From Cryptomeria japonica (lineage: Eukaryota; Streptophyta; Pinopsida; Cupressales; Cupressaceae), in assembly GCF_030272615.1 (NCBI RefSeq), contig NC_081410.1:120528640-120592639 (forward strand): DNA of 64,000 nucleotides, read 5' to 3'. Every line of letters starts with the position of its first letter. Position 1 is the first letter of the stretch. A program made the translations under genes and the position numbers. The notes below the pieces were generated by a model that was not told the DNA's origin, searched no databases, and saw nothing but the letters and a program-made list of their open reading frames with translations. This document shows positions 22,094 to 34,598 of this stretch, piece after piece.

Positions 22094-24113
22094 CTATGAA
22101 GATATCTCAAGTCCATCAAACTTAGTTAATTGGGACACAATATCAACTTTACCTCTTAGGGTAGACCCAACCTTATCAGCATAACCTAGTGGGTGCACAT
22201 AATTAGCATAATTCCCAAACATTTCCTCTTGAGCAATTTCATCAAAATGTTGGGAAGCCACGTTCAAAATCATCTCATCCACCATTCTTTGAAGCTCTTC
22301 TTCTAATTTCTTTTTACATTTAGAAAGGTGCAAGGGGGAGAGGTTAACTCTTTGTAAACAACATTGATTGGGCCGCTCTGGAAGATCAAGTTTTGGATAG
22401 TGTTTTCTAGTTTAAAATGAGATTGGAGACCATCATGTGAAATATTGAACAGAGTTTGACTAGGACCCAATAATTTATGCAGCCAGAATGGTCCATCTAG
22501 AGAAAAACCAGAGTAGAAAGATTTCCCAAAATTCCAGCTCTTATCAAAACCTAATAACTTATGATTCCTTTGAATAGATGGATGAAAAGCCTTAACAAGT
22601 GCATCAAAAAGGGTAGTACAAACCAACTTAAAATTTAATTCACTTAGGCCCATCTGTATAGGAGACACGGATGAACAGTTTGGATGGAAAGCCTTAAAAA
22701 GTGACTCAAAAAGAACATTACGAATCAATTGATCCTATAACTTAAGTGGCGGGGATGAAGGTTCACCGCCCAATTCCTCAACCTCATACTGATCTCTGTA
22801 CTCTTTCAAATGAAAAGAGCGCTGAAAGGAATACAAAGTGTGATCTTTGCACATAAAAATCATTTTCTGATCAACACCCTGGCATTGAGTATTATAGTGG
22901 CCCAAAAAAATTTGATGTTGATCTACATAGGTAGCATCTTGAATTTTTATTTTTTGATCCCAAATACCCCAATGGGATTGAATATTGAGGAAGGGAATGG
23001 ATTTGAGAAATTAAGAAGAAGGAACACTCTAACTAGCAAATGGATATACTCAAATGGAATCAGATCATGCTTTATAAAATTACCAAGCTTATTTGCCAAA
23101 ATTTCAATAATTTCAAGATCTCTGTATTCTAAAGGTAAGGTTGGGAATGATATCCAAAATGGCATGAATTGACATAGATTTGAATCAAGCTTAAAATTTG
23201 GAACCCAAGATAAAGTAAAAAGCCCCAATCCCTTACAAAACCAACCCTTGTGTTTATGGACTGCATCTCTGTTATCTTTGGAATCAAACAAATCAATAAA
23301 AAAAATTGATTCTAAATCTATGGAAGAAATAGTCTTAACTCCTATCCACATTTTATTTTCCCACTCTATAATATCGGAAAGTTGAAGTGTTTGGTCCCAA
23401 AATTTACCTATGAGTGTCATCTCCCTTAAGAATTTGACCTGAGAAGAGATTAAACCGTCTGGCAAGGCAATCTTATATTCGTGGTTAATGGATCTATCGA
23501 CATCATCTCTCTTTATTGGATGATCTGTGGGCCTGTCATTTTCAGTTTGCAACACCTTCTTTCTCCAGACTTTGCTAGATTTATTTGGTATGAAGGGAAC
23601 ACTATTATTCATATCACCTGCAAATTTCCTCCCACTGAAGACCTCTTTTGGAGCAAAATGTTGTTAGGAGTGGAAATAAATTTAGGGTTATTGATAGAAA
23701 TGTTATTTGGCCATGAAACAAAAGATGATAAATGCCAAAAAGTGTTTGCACTCTTATCGGATTCGAACCTAACCATACCATGCTCACTAGAACCCTGATT
23801 TTGCCACAATATTTCATCAAGACATCTAAAATGAGCCCTATTTACCGATCGAGGAGATCCATCACATATGTCAAACACAACCCTAGGACCAAGTCTCTGA
23901 TGTCTTCTCTTAACCGTCAAATCATATACTTGTTGATGATCCTTTTTGTTCTTCTGACTCTGTCAATGTTTACCTTCGAAACCCTGCTACAAACCTGTCC
24001 TTCCTGCACCTCGATTGCGACCCAAAGAGTTTTCCCGCTCATAACCCAATTCAAAATTTGGGTAACACCTGCTCCTCCCCATCTTCCCTTTTAGGTGCTC
24101 GTTTGGGATCCAT
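22094..24113 (-). pseudogene. LINE-A ORF1 (DUF4283-like RNA-binding protein)
   Basis: The likely start is ATG at 24111-24113 (MDPKRAPKREDGEE). The conserved part is in 22947-23612: WKNKMW-like core, FFIDLFDSKDNRDAVHKHKGWF, LGLFTLSWVPNFK, QFMPFWISFPTLPLEYRDLEI and ANKLGNFIKHD. These match the DUF4283 fold found in ORF1 of plant L1 elements, which binds RNA in the retrotransposition particle. The C-terminal part (22094-22728) is variable and recognised only by position. Several frame changes break it. Confidence 0.75.
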
Positions 24114-24174
24114 TACTTGCTTGACATTATTGTCAAAAACCAAAAGACAAAGACATTTAGTATAATATTATGTT

Positions 24175-25315
24175 ATTTTATATATTTATGTAATATTAAT
24201 TATAATGAGTTTTAATAAAATAACTATTAATAATTATAAAAGTGAAAATAGAGATTTTTTAAATAACTTAATGAAAAATATTTAAATTTGTGACTAAAAG
24301 TTATTAAATTATTTTTTATATATTAACATGATTAAAAAAATTATGATTTCTAAAAAGTATTAAAAAATATAATGATTTCAAATAATATATAAAATATAAT
24401 TATAAAGAATACATATAATAATTAGGTTTATTTGTTTAATAGAAATATTTGTATTTAATTTTTCATTTAATTTCATTTAAACTAAATGAAATCCTTATAA
24501 TTGGTTTTATTATCTATATTTTGAGATAAAAAATAATTATTAAAATTTATATGTTTATTTAGAAAAATATTTTATTTACAATATTATAAATGATTAAAAA
24601 TGAAAAAAATTATTTAAAATAGACATTTTAGTTTTTAAAATACAAAGAAATCTAAAAAAACCTAAAAAATCTATCATCCCTAAAATTTGCTCCTATCACA
24701 CCAATTTTTTTGAACCAATCATAGTGTAGATAAATAATTTTTACAATATGTTAAATTTAAAAATATAAATCTTAACTTTACAAAAACCAAGTTTTTTTTT
24801 CAAGAAAAAATAATAATCACTTTTGATTGGTGCAAACTATTTGAATAAAGCGGCTTCACTAAATGCAATAGTATTACCTACGACAAGTACTAATAAAGAC
24901 TTCAACATATTAATTGTAGAAAATAGATTTTTGTTGTTTATGTGCATATGATTGCACAAAGCATACAACACCAATATAAATAATAAAAACAATAAGTAGA
25001 TGGTGACAGTTGTCAAAATGTCAATTACAATATAGTTTGTGATATAATTTTTTGTAACTTTGTTAACCTATAAACTAAATACAAACTTCCAAAAAATTGA
25101 AGGTAAATATTTAATAGACTATTTATGCAGGACAAATCATGTTTTTAAATAAAAAATTTGTATTAAAAATATTAAGAATTTATATATTGTTTAATTTATT
25201 TAATATATTTTATTATTATCCTTTATAGATCATTTTAAAAATATACTTGTTTTGTGTAATAAATTATTATTAAATAATATATATTTAATTAAATGTAAAG
25301 CAATAATTATATATG
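24175..25315. other. AT-rich DNA without visible genes
   Basis: Very AT-rich. It begins with a copy of the repeat found around LINE-D: TTTATGTAATATTAATTATAA at 24187-24207 also occurs at about 56022-56042. Nothing else is recognisable. Confidence 0.7.
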
Positions 25316-25389
25316 AAATGGATTGAAGCTCAAGGCTTGTTAATGGGCTTGGTAGGGTAAATCCTATATGTGTCCCACAACAAGGTGCA

Positions 25390-25840
25390 GTATGGAGTAA
25401 ACCAGAGACAGGTTGGGTAAAGATTAACTTTGATAGGGCATCAAGAGGGAACCTAGAGATTTCAGGAGCAGGGTGTATTGCAAGAAATAAGGAAGGCAGA
25501 GTCTTTGCCAAAGGCATGCAATGCCTACTAGAAGGAACAAACAATGAAGCAAAGGCAAGAGCAACACTATTGGCCATTACATTGGCAAAAAATCTTTCGG
25601 TGATAAGATTACACTTGGAAGGGGATTCAAATATTGTCACGGATGCCACTGCGAAAGGGGTCTCACATTGCTGAAGAATTAACAAATAATTCAAATTATT
25701 GGTGAAAATTTTTAAAATCTACAAGATTTTAAAATATCACATATTCCTAAAGAGGGCAACTTGGAGGCTGATGTTTTGTCCAACATGGGATATGAGTTGG
25801 ATCTTCATGAAGTGAAGTGGTGGGAGGGAGGTGGGATACA
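25390..25840 (+). pseudogene. LINE-E RNase H fragment
   Basis: The plus strand reads WVKINFDRASRGN (normally FDGAS; Gly is Arg here), GAGCIARNKEGRVFAKGM, NNEAKARATLLAITLAK (the catalytic-Glu block) and LHLEGDSNIVTDAT (Asp). A stop follows at SHC*. Further on, in another frame, AFFPKEGN-like and EADVLS-like remnants occur near 25750-25790. It is the end of a plant L1 ORF2. Confidence 0.8.
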
Positions 25841-26396
25841 TGTGGATTGTATCATTTGAGTTTGAAGAATTTATTTTTTAATTGATTTGTGTGGGAGCAT
25901 GTAATATGCTCTGATTTTGGACAATATTGGGTTGGCTTCCTATGTGTGTTTAATGCACTAGGTTTAGGTACGCCACCAAACTCTGCTCTCCCATCGACGT
26001 GGGGCATGTAGACGATGACACGAAACTTGAATTCATAGTTTTTACAAGGGTTGAAGGATGACGTCCTTGAAATGATGGTGCATTAATAGCAATCTTTGAT
26101 GGGATTGCAAGACATGAATTTTAAAGAAAGGTAGAGGGCGAGCTAGCAATAAATCATACAATTTGAGAGGAATAACTTGGAGAGTGACAAAAGGCAAGAA
26201 ATTTACATCACAAGTGATACCCATGGAAGTGAATTTTTCGCTTCACTCAATAAAATAACAATTGGCATTTTTTGGGAAGATCTCTAAGAAGAGACTTGGA
26301 GGAATTTTTAAGTTTGATGATGATTTGTTCCTATAGATTATTGAAACCCCATTGTGAGAGGAATATCTACTCTTCAAGTTTTGGTATCGCACCAAC

Positions 26397-26753
26397 ATGG
26401 ACAGCATCTCCATGATGGTGTCGTGGGGTTTGTTGTTTGGGATGGAGGAGGTGGTGGTGTGGGTTGCTAAGGCGTGTTTGTCAGACCGTTCGTTGTGTGG
26501 TTTAACTTATTTGATGTCTCGAGTTGTGGTGGGTCATGGATCATGATGCCCTTTTCGTAAAGGGATAATGTTAGACGGCAATAATATAAAGTTCAGGCCT
26601 TTTGTGTTGTGACAGGATGGAGTGGACCAAGAGGCGAGGAATAAGGAAGCCTATCTGGGTTGGGAAAACTTAAAAGATTACCTCAGAGAGAAAGAGATGG
26701 AGTTGCAGGAATCTAGAGAAGGACGTGGCCACGAGGATGAAATTTGCTCCTAA
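26397..26753 (+). pseudogene. Possible third ORF of LINE-E, broken
   Basis: From ATG 26397 the frame reads MDSISMMVSWGLLFGMEEVV, then passes two TGA stops, then QDGVDQEARNKEAYLGWENL and a charged end, stopping at TAA 26751-26753 (119 codons). The segment YRTNMDSISMMVSWGL resembles RYMTNMEIYSLIAAWGL in the same position of LINE-D. I do not recognise a domain. Its placement, after RNase H and before poly(A), is shared with LINE-B and LINE-D. Confidence 0.5.
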
Positions 26754-27072
26754 TGACTATCGGATCAACGACCTGGGCAAGAAAAAAATGAAACTTTGAA
26801 ATTTTAAATGGTCATCTAGTTTTTGTATTAGTTTTATGTTAAATGTTTATATTTTTTACTCTTTATGGGATGGTTACATGCCATAATTTTGGGGATGAAA
26901 TAGTAGTTTACCAGGTTAGGTAGTCATGGTATAGTAGACAAGTTTATAGTTTCAAATGGCATGAACAATTTATGGGGTTAAATCCCATTTTTGGTATCTG
27001 AATTATGTACCCTTTTTATGAATATAAATATAAAATACAAGTTTACCGATAAAAAAAATAAATGGATTGAAG

Positions 27073-29793
27073 GTCAAATTAAATATTGAATACTATTCGC
27101 TATTATTAAAACACAAAAATAGGTATTCTATAAAGAATAATAATATAAAATATTAAATAAATTAAAGAATATATAAATTCTTTATTAATATCAACAAATT
27201 CATTTGTATTTTTAATACAAAAATTTCATTTAAAAACAAATTTTTAATAAAGATATTTTTTGGTTAAAAAAATTAAGACAAAAAACAAAAATTCTAAAAC
27301 GAACTTAAGATTTCAAAATATTGAATATAAAATGATTTCTAAATACCTGCATGTTCTTCCTCCAAATTTCGACTTTGCTTGCTTCCTATTCGACTATTGT
27401 GTTGCTTATTGAAAAAACCTAACGATTTATGTCGATTTCTCCTCTTTCGTGACCAAGGATATGGTTAATACGTCAAGCGACATGATTCGTAGAATGCTCA
27501 TCGCATTTTTTTACTATTTTGCGATTATTTTAGGGTTGTTTTGGTTGTTTTTAGGGATATGGTTATATTCATGATTTTTTGCACGAATTAGACATGACTT
27601 AAACGCAGTTTAAACCTAGAAAAAATCATGGAAAATCGTTGACAAATTTTTCCACGATTTTTTCTATTTTTTCCACGATTTTTTCTAGAAAAAATTGAGA
27701 CCAACAACGATTCGTGATTAATCACAACCGATCACGATTTATTGCAAACTAGCTTCTATGATTTATATAATTATTATTATTAAAAAAAATAGAAAATATA
27801 TATTAGTTCTTGTCAGTAGGATGAATACTTATGCATTCAGCTATTTTAGTTAATTCTAATAACATCCACCAATCAATTAGATGAATTAATATCTATTGAC
27901 TATTTTCCTAAAAAAAATTATTCTTATATTTATTGAATTTATACAAAATTCTTTTAACTCTATTTCAATTGATCAATAATAGTGTATAGTCATATTGCAA
28001 TGATTTCAGCCTTCAATTGTTTTCTCCAAAAAAAAATTATCATTTTCATAATACTATTGGAATTATATTAATATTTGGACAATTGTACTAGTGTTGGTCA
28101 ACAACACTTATGCATGTGGGAAAGCAAAACAAATAAAATGTAATAATATGTCTACAACATTCTCTTGACCTTGAAGATTTATACTAATGCAACAAAAATG
28201 GTGTATTGCATTTATTAATAGTGGTGATTTGATAGCAATGCTATCAAATGTTTTCAGATGTGCATTGAATAAAATATAGTATTTAATTCTAAATACTGGT
28301 CCAAGGGGAAAATCCAAACACCAATGATGGAATGTACACAATCATCTTTTCAAAAGTGGCCTAGAAAATTTATAGTATGCACGTGGGAACATAATTGTTC
28401 TTGTCTAATTTAATTAAATTTGAATAGACAAATTTGATATTCTTCGAACACTCTTTTAGAATAACTCCCATTTTTCATCTCGCTTTTGTGGCTATCTACA
28501 ATTATCAGAGCCATAGTCTTTAACCTAGATAGAGTGTATCGTTCTTTCCCTTTTGGGCCAATCCTTGATGCCTTTACTTGACATTGCAACATTTTCTTCT
28601 TTTCTTGCATTGCATTTGAACCAGTTTCACTCAACTTGTTGTTTATCCCATTGTGAAACATGAAACCATCATGATATGAAATTTGTAAATAAACAAGATC
28701 TGATGGATACGCTCATGCAAAGGTTACCATGTCTGAGGGTGAGTATCTATGATGAGATGTAATATGAGTTTTTGTCCAAATATGAGATGTCTTATGATAT
28801 CTCCACAGTCATCTTTTCAAAGATATTGTGCAAAATTTATACTAGATGCCCATGGCAAGATCATTGTTTTTGCCTAATTCAATTAAATTTGAGTAGATAG
28901 ATTTAACATAAAGAAAGATGCCTTATCTGTTGTAATCTTATTTCTTTGACTATTTGTACAAATAATGTGAACGGATAATCAAATAGGAATTATGTTTTCC
29001 AATTAGAAGATTATTTTTTAATTTCTGGACTCGATCTTTCATTCAATTATTTCAATCACGTTTACTGCATTATTGTGACCATCCATGCAACTATTAAAGT
29101 CACTTTGGTGCATAGTTGTTATACTCGATACAATTGTTTATATAGTCTTGTTGTATTATTATGACCAGGGTGTTTTTCTCATACATGCAGCGTGAGCAAA
29201 TCACTTAGGGCTTTTGTTTCCCCTGTAGTAGGAAGGTCAACAGCCACAAATCCTATTTATATTTTCTTTTATTTTTATTGTATTAGAAGATATATATTGT
29301 TATATTGCAAAACGGTTGAACAACCATATACCCTAGTTTTCTCTTGTTTTATTTTTATTGTCTTCAACTTTGTATTTCGCTCTTATACCATAATGATATT
29401 TTTGTTTTCAAATAATGAGTAATTTAAACTGTAGCAAGATTTTATTTCTTTATGTTTTGAAGTCGATCGCCTAATATTTCAAAATTTGGAGCCCTCATTA
29501 TGTCATCTATTTATTGTCTAAGTTTTGTGTTAGATTCTATGGCTTAATGGTATTTATTTTGTACTCCTAAACAGCTTGCCAGTTACATTTGTTTGGACCT
29601 GAAAATGCATTACTTGTTATTGCATAGTTAAAAGGGACTTCATTAGATCTGTTTTTATACTAATATATACCAAGGAATTTCAACTTAAAAATGAATCTTG
29701 TTTAGAATGCAAAGGAGGCATTTAAAGTTAATAATAATAATATGAATATAATAATATATTATAATAATAACAACATAATATAAAGAATATAAT
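27073..29793. other. AT-rich DNA without visible genes
   Basis: No supported gene. 27340-27760 is slightly less AT-rich and contains CACGATTTTT repeats (27645-27690). Two related segments of about 100 bp, 28340-28436 and 28804-28907, share CATCTTTTCAAA, AAATTTATA and AATTAAATTTGA and look like an old duplication. The end (29730-29793) is an ATAATA-rich stretch into which the gypsy-2 element inserted. Confidence 0.65.
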
Positions 29794-30817
29794 TGTAATG
29801 GTGAAAATAGGATTTGGCAATTTGCAACATAGAAGGGAGAAATCACCAAATCAATTTTGTATGAAAACAATTACATTCAAAAGAGGGAATGGAATCCACT
29901 AGATTCAGTCACAAATCAGATAAGGACTGAACACTGAATGGATTGGATTGATTTGTGAATGTTTTTCCTCTCTTTTGTGTTGAAATGTTGATTTAAGGTA
30001 AAGTGTTGAAAAATAAAGATAAAACTGAGAAAACAGTAAGCTACATATGGGGTATTTTTGTGTGCACCTTGATCTGAGCACTATAAGTTGAGTCAGATTT
30101 GACCCTCGAAAAAGCTCCTAAAAAACTGGGACCACATGACGTGGCAACACTCTCCTTTGAACTTTCCACACGTTGAAAAGGGTTGATTCGTCTTTGTGAG
30201 TGAAGCTTATTTTGAGAAGTACAACTCTGTACTTATTTCCTACACATGGAAAGAAAGGAAAATAGGTTGGGAATAGGGGCTTGCCTTAGGTCAAACCCCA
30301 GTCTTGGAAATAACCAAGAAATTGAAATAAAGATATTTGAAATGACTGTAAGGAAAGATTCTCCTTTTGAGGGAGATGTTGAATTATGTCTGGAAATTAA
30401 ATGATGATGCCTCCTTGTGAAGTTTTGCTTGCCACCACATGGAATTAGGGTTTCATGGAATAGGACGTATATCTCCACTTCAATGCTTGAATCTTGAGAG
30501 GGGAAATACTCTTTATATGCTAGCCCATAGGGAAAATTAGCTATTTTTTTGACATGAGCCAACACGGAGAGGGGAATCCCGCTAAAATTTGAAATGTTGC
30601 ATTGGGTTTTGAGAGGCCCCAAATTAGGGTGGACCATGGTGTGGCACCATGGTCTTTCCCTATTTCAGGGTAGGCGTAAGGTGCATTTTGAGTTTTATGG
30701 CATTTTTAATGTGTATAAGCATAATTAGGTCTTCAATCAGGCCAAAGGGTGCAAACACTAAGGTGAAGACCCAAATGTAGTCAAAATTGCAAAGGGGTGA
30801 AATTTTAGGATGCTACA
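29794..30817 (-). repeat. 3' LTR of gypsy-2
   Basis: 1,024 bp. It matches 34599-35749 but lacks about 130 bp present in the other copy at about 35299-35425. It holds a perfect inverted repeat, arms GACCATGGTG (30632-30641) and CACCATGGTC (30645-30654) around TGG. On the minus strand the polypurine side (AAAGTTGGGGCTAAA) precedes the LTR start TGTAGCATCC at 30817. Confidence 0.88.
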
Positions 30818-31349
30818 TTTAGCCCCAACTTTAGCGGGAGTATGAAGTCAATCATACTCTCGGTAAAGTACAAAGGGTTCACATTGAAAAAATTTCACCA
30901 AGTCATCAAGGAGGCAAGATACACTAAGCCCCCAATGGACTTTAGGATCTTACAACTTAAATGATAAGGTAAAAAGGAAGATCATGAGATAGAGAAAGAG
31001 AGAACCATGAATACAAACTAGTAAGGTTCTCTTACTATGAGTCATGAAAAGAAAAATATGAAAAAATTACAAAGTAAAAGATAAAGTTTTCTAAGTAAAT
31101 TTAAGTATCAAGATATGCAAGAGAGACAATCATTGAGCGAAGTGTATGCCCCCACGTTAAAACGATTACGTATGCCTCATCAGGAGAAATTGCTTTAAGG
31201 TAGGATACACCCAAAAAGACAAGCACGTTGTCACAATAATTTAGCCCCCAAGAAAGGACAAATCAAACAATAATGATCAGAAAACACAAAGCATGGGGTG
31301 GTTTCACTTAACTTTGGAGCACTATGCTTTTTATGAAAACCAATGTATA

Positions 31350-32432
31350 TCATGTATATATGCATAGAATTGTCATCATCCCCCAAAGAAAGGAAACCAT
31401 GATTTTATGATTATGAGGAAATTTCAAACACTTGTGAACAATAGAAGTAATCACTTCCATGGAAGAGAGCCAACCATGTCCCAACTTCACACGAAATAGA
31501 TCAAATGTAGGAATGATAGCAAAGACAACATATAAGAATTTAGTGCCAACATCAATAGGAAGTGTGATAGAACCAATAGTAGGATAAGAGAAGCCATCAA
31601 AAATTCTAACTATCACATTATTTTCATCGTATATCACTTTATGAAATTGCAAAGTATAAATAAATTCTTCAGTTATCACATTCACCATGCAAGCTAGACC
31701 AATAAGCACTCCTCGAGAAGGTATGCCTTTGATTTTTGTAGTGTAAAGTGGGCCATCGAGTGCTTTAATAGTCTCACTAGGATCAAATGTAATGCATAAG
31801 TCCTTAGGAGTTTTATTTTTATCAATGAGGTTCACCGCATTATTAGACTCGAGGCCAACATCATTGGGAGAGGAAGCAAGATAGTCGGTCTCAATCACAT
31901 TAGTGGAATGGGAAGGTAAAGGATTAGTAAAAATTTGAATATTTTGATTAGGAGGAGCAACTGGTTTGTTTCCTTTATCATTCACACCAACCAAAAATAT
32001 GGTATTATTATCAATCAAGTCTTGAATCTTACTCCTCAAGGAATAACACTTTTTAGTTTCATGACTGGGTTGACAATGGCATTGGCAAAAGGCTTTGGCA
32101 TCATAGGAAGCTGGCAAAGGCTTGGTTGTGTCAATTGATTTAATAGGAGGAAGTTTCAACACATTCCTTTGTAACGATTGTGACATAATACTATGCAAAT
32201 ATTCATTAAGAGGTGTGACTTCTTTCCTAGAGTATTTGGACAAAGGAGGCACACATGTTGCTACAGCTACTACTTGAGTGTTGTTGTTGACATTGAATTT
32301 GATGAATCTCTTATTCAGTTTGAACTTTGCAAAAGGTTGTTGAGTACTTTCACTTTTATCACTCGGAGTCATTGAAGATGATTTTTCCAATTGACACATG
32401 GTAAGCTGATAATTGTGAAGTATTGCGCACAA
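31350..32432 (-). pseudogene. gypsy-2 gag C-terminus and protease remnant
   Basis: 360 open codons on the minus strand. A single Cys/His cluster FCQCHCQPSHETKKCYSLRSKI resembles the knuckle-like motif of Tat/Athila Gag. Further on, RGVLIGLACMVNVITEEFI corresponds to the protease site, but the catalytic Asp position is Gly. It is followed by TIGSITLPIDVGTKFLYVVF and FRVKLGHGWLSSMEVI, the protease C-terminal half. The frame ends after KIMVSFLWGMM, where other elements would continue into RT. Confidence 0.78.
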
Positions 32433-32520
32433 CTACAAAAAGGAAGTAAACTCATAAAAGAGAAGTTTATCCCTAATATCTTTATGCAAATTAGAAATGA
32501 AAATTCTATGAATATCTTGA

Positions 32521-32874
32521 TCAGGCACAGGAAAAGAAATTTGAGAATACAAAATGCTTATATCTACTAATAAAATCAGTCACTTTTTCTTTAACACCTT
32601 GTTTACAATGCATCAAATCAGTCAAAGTAATTTTAGGACCAATGTTATTGGGAAATTGTTGAATGAAAGCATTATCCAATTGTTGAAAAGAAGTTATAAA
32701 GTAAGGAGGTAAAGAAAAATACCATTGCAAATATTTATCCCTTAATGCTCTAGTAAACAGTTTAGCCAACAATATTTGGTCATGAGCAAAGTCACTACAC
32801 AAAGTTTGGAATGTTTTAACATGAGTCAAGGGATCACCTTTTCCATTATAAATTTCCAATTGAGGGACTTCCAC
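32521..32874 (-). pseudogene. gypsy-2 gag capsid-like domain
   Basis: 117 codons: VPQLEIYNGKGDPLTHVKTF, LLAKLFTRALRDKYLQWYFS, FQQLDNAFIQQF and KEKVTDFISRYKHF. This matches the Retrotrans_gag domain of plant Ty3/gypsy elements. It is in a different frame from the next part (32432 downward) and is separated from it by a short gap with stops. Confidence 0.85.
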
Positions 32875-33132
32875 ATGTTTAGGAAGGACAACTCAGACAA
32901 TGTCATTGGATAATGGGATCACTACATCAAATGTGGGCACATTATACTTAGATTGATTCATGGAAGCTATTTGTTGTTGTAAGGAAGGCATTGTTTAGGC
33001 TAGACTATTGATTGTAGCTTGGTAGAAGGATTGAAATTGGATGTATTGGATTGAGAAGGAGAAGTAACATTTTTAAATGAAGGGAAGGGTTGAGGATAAG
33101 GAGGGATAGTGTTATAGGAAGGAGGTGGAACA

Positions 33133-33782
33133 CTATGATAGGTACATGTATTGGAGATGATTGGGTAACAAATGGAAGACCTTCTTGAGGAGGAATAAAG
33201 GAGTTATGATAGATGAGTTTCCCCCTTGGCTAACACTTGTAGGTATGACATTTTGAGTAGAGGTGGCCATGATGTTGTATGTAAAAGTGGGAACACTGGA
33301 CATAGGGGTAGTTAAAGGAATGGAATGATTAGCTTGACTAGGAGGTTGTGTATAACCAAGGACTTCATCATAACTCTTCATAGGCATAATATTAGAATAA
33401 ACAATATGAGCAATACCATGCAAGATATCAACGCCAAGATTATCACTTTGAACCATTCTTTTCAATACTTCAACAATGGGAGAGATTCACTTTCCGGGTA
33501 TTATTGATGCATCCATTGTTGAAGATTTTCAAATTGATTGTCAATCTTATCCAATTGGTCAAGGAAAACCCTAGTTAGTGATTCATCCACATCAATAAAA
33601 TTATGGAAAGAATGAGGATAAATGGGGATGTTTGTAGGATTTCTAGAACCACCAGCACCCTCGTGGAATAAGATATCCAAATTAGGCTCAATCTCCTTAG
33701 TAATTAAGCCTTGGGAAGCCTTAATTATACAACTTCTTCTCACGGGGATATTATAGGTTGGATTGATAGTAGTAAAACTCAT
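33133..33782 (-). pseudogene. gypsy-2 gag N-terminal region
   Basis: Two frames (33501-33782 and 33133-33465) between the 5' LTR leader and the capsid domain. The first starts MSFTTINPTYNIPVRRSCII and holds LTRVFLDQLDKIDNQFENLQ, likely helical. It is preceded by 0.8 kb of AT-rich leader (33783-34579) with repeated AATTTAAAATTAGGG-like units. I assign it to gag by position only. Confidence 0.55.
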
Positions 33783-34579
33783 GCACTAAGGGAGGGAATT
33801 TTGAATTTTGAAATTGGAAATTTGAAGTTTGAATTTTGAATGTTGAAATTTGAAATTTGCAAAGTAATTGAATAATGCAAAATTCTAAAAAAAATGATCA
33901 TTTAATTACACAAAATGATTGAAAGAATAAAGAGCAATAATGTAACCCTCTAGGAAATTTAAATTTAAAATCAGGGCTTTGCTAAAATAACATCTTAATT
34001 TAAATTTAAAATTATCCAAAAGAGTTATAAATTTAAAATTAGGGCCTTGTGAAAATAACCTCTTAATTTTAGAAATTAAATTTGAAATGTTGAAATTTAG
34101 AAATTGAAAGAATCAAATCAAATTTAAAAATCAGGGATCTTTTAATTAACTACTTAATTTTAAAATTTAAACTAGAAATTGAAATTTGACCCAAGATTGC
34201 AATTTTGAATTGGAATTGAATTCAATAACCAAATTTGAAGAGGGAAATTCAAAATTTAAACAACCCACAAGCTCAATTTTTTAAAATTTTAAAATTAGGG
34301 TTTTTTAAATTAACCACTTAATTTTAAAATCTAAATCTGAAATTTGACTTGTAAGTGAAAAATTGAATTTTGAAATTGAACAACACTCAGATTTGAAACA
34401 ATTAATCCAAATTAAGAAATTCACGAGCTCAATTTTGATATTAAAAATTAGGGTTTTACTGAAATTAACCTCTTAAATTTTTAAAATTTGCAAGGAAATC
34501 AAACTTGTAAATGAAAACTTGAATTTTAAATTGCATAAATAATTAGATCTGAGAACATAAATCAGAAACAAGGGTGTAA

Positions 34580-34595
34580 GGAGTCGGGTTCACCA
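34580..34595 (-). other. Primer-binding site of gypsy-2 (tRNA unassigned)
   Basis: The minus strand reads TGGTGAACCCGACTCC, starting three bases inside the LTR end. It begins with TGG, as a site complementary to a tRNA CCA end must. The sequence is not the initiator Met site used by the other elements here, and I cannot name the tRNA. Confidence 0.6.
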
Positions 34596-34598
34596 AAA

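Larger units (their letters stand above)
8018..24157 (-). mobile_element. LINE-A, L1-type retrotransposon with two nested LTR elements
   Basis: A minus-strand plant L1: ORF1 (22094-24113), endonuclease (20304-21599), RT (16319-17560), C-terminal zinc region and RNase H (9883-11641), and a long 3' region. It is flanked by TAGTATAATATTATGTT at 8001-8017 and 24158-24174, a perfect 17-bp target-site duplication. The left copy leads straight into TTTTTTTCTTTT, the complement of a poly(A) tail. Removing the two nested copia elements leaves about 8.7 kb. Frameshifts and stops occur throughout. Confidence 0.88.
25329..27059 (+). mobile_element. LINE-E, 5'-truncated LINE tail
   Basis: A plus-strand LINE fragment that begins within ORF2 just before RNase H and ends in TTTACCGATAAAAAAAAT. 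It is flanked by AAATGGATTGAAG at 25316-25328 and 27060-27072, a perfect 13-bp target-site duplication; with one mismatch the match extends through TCAA. 5' truncation with a poly(A) end is the normal product of incomplete target-primed reverse transcription. Confidence 0.88.
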
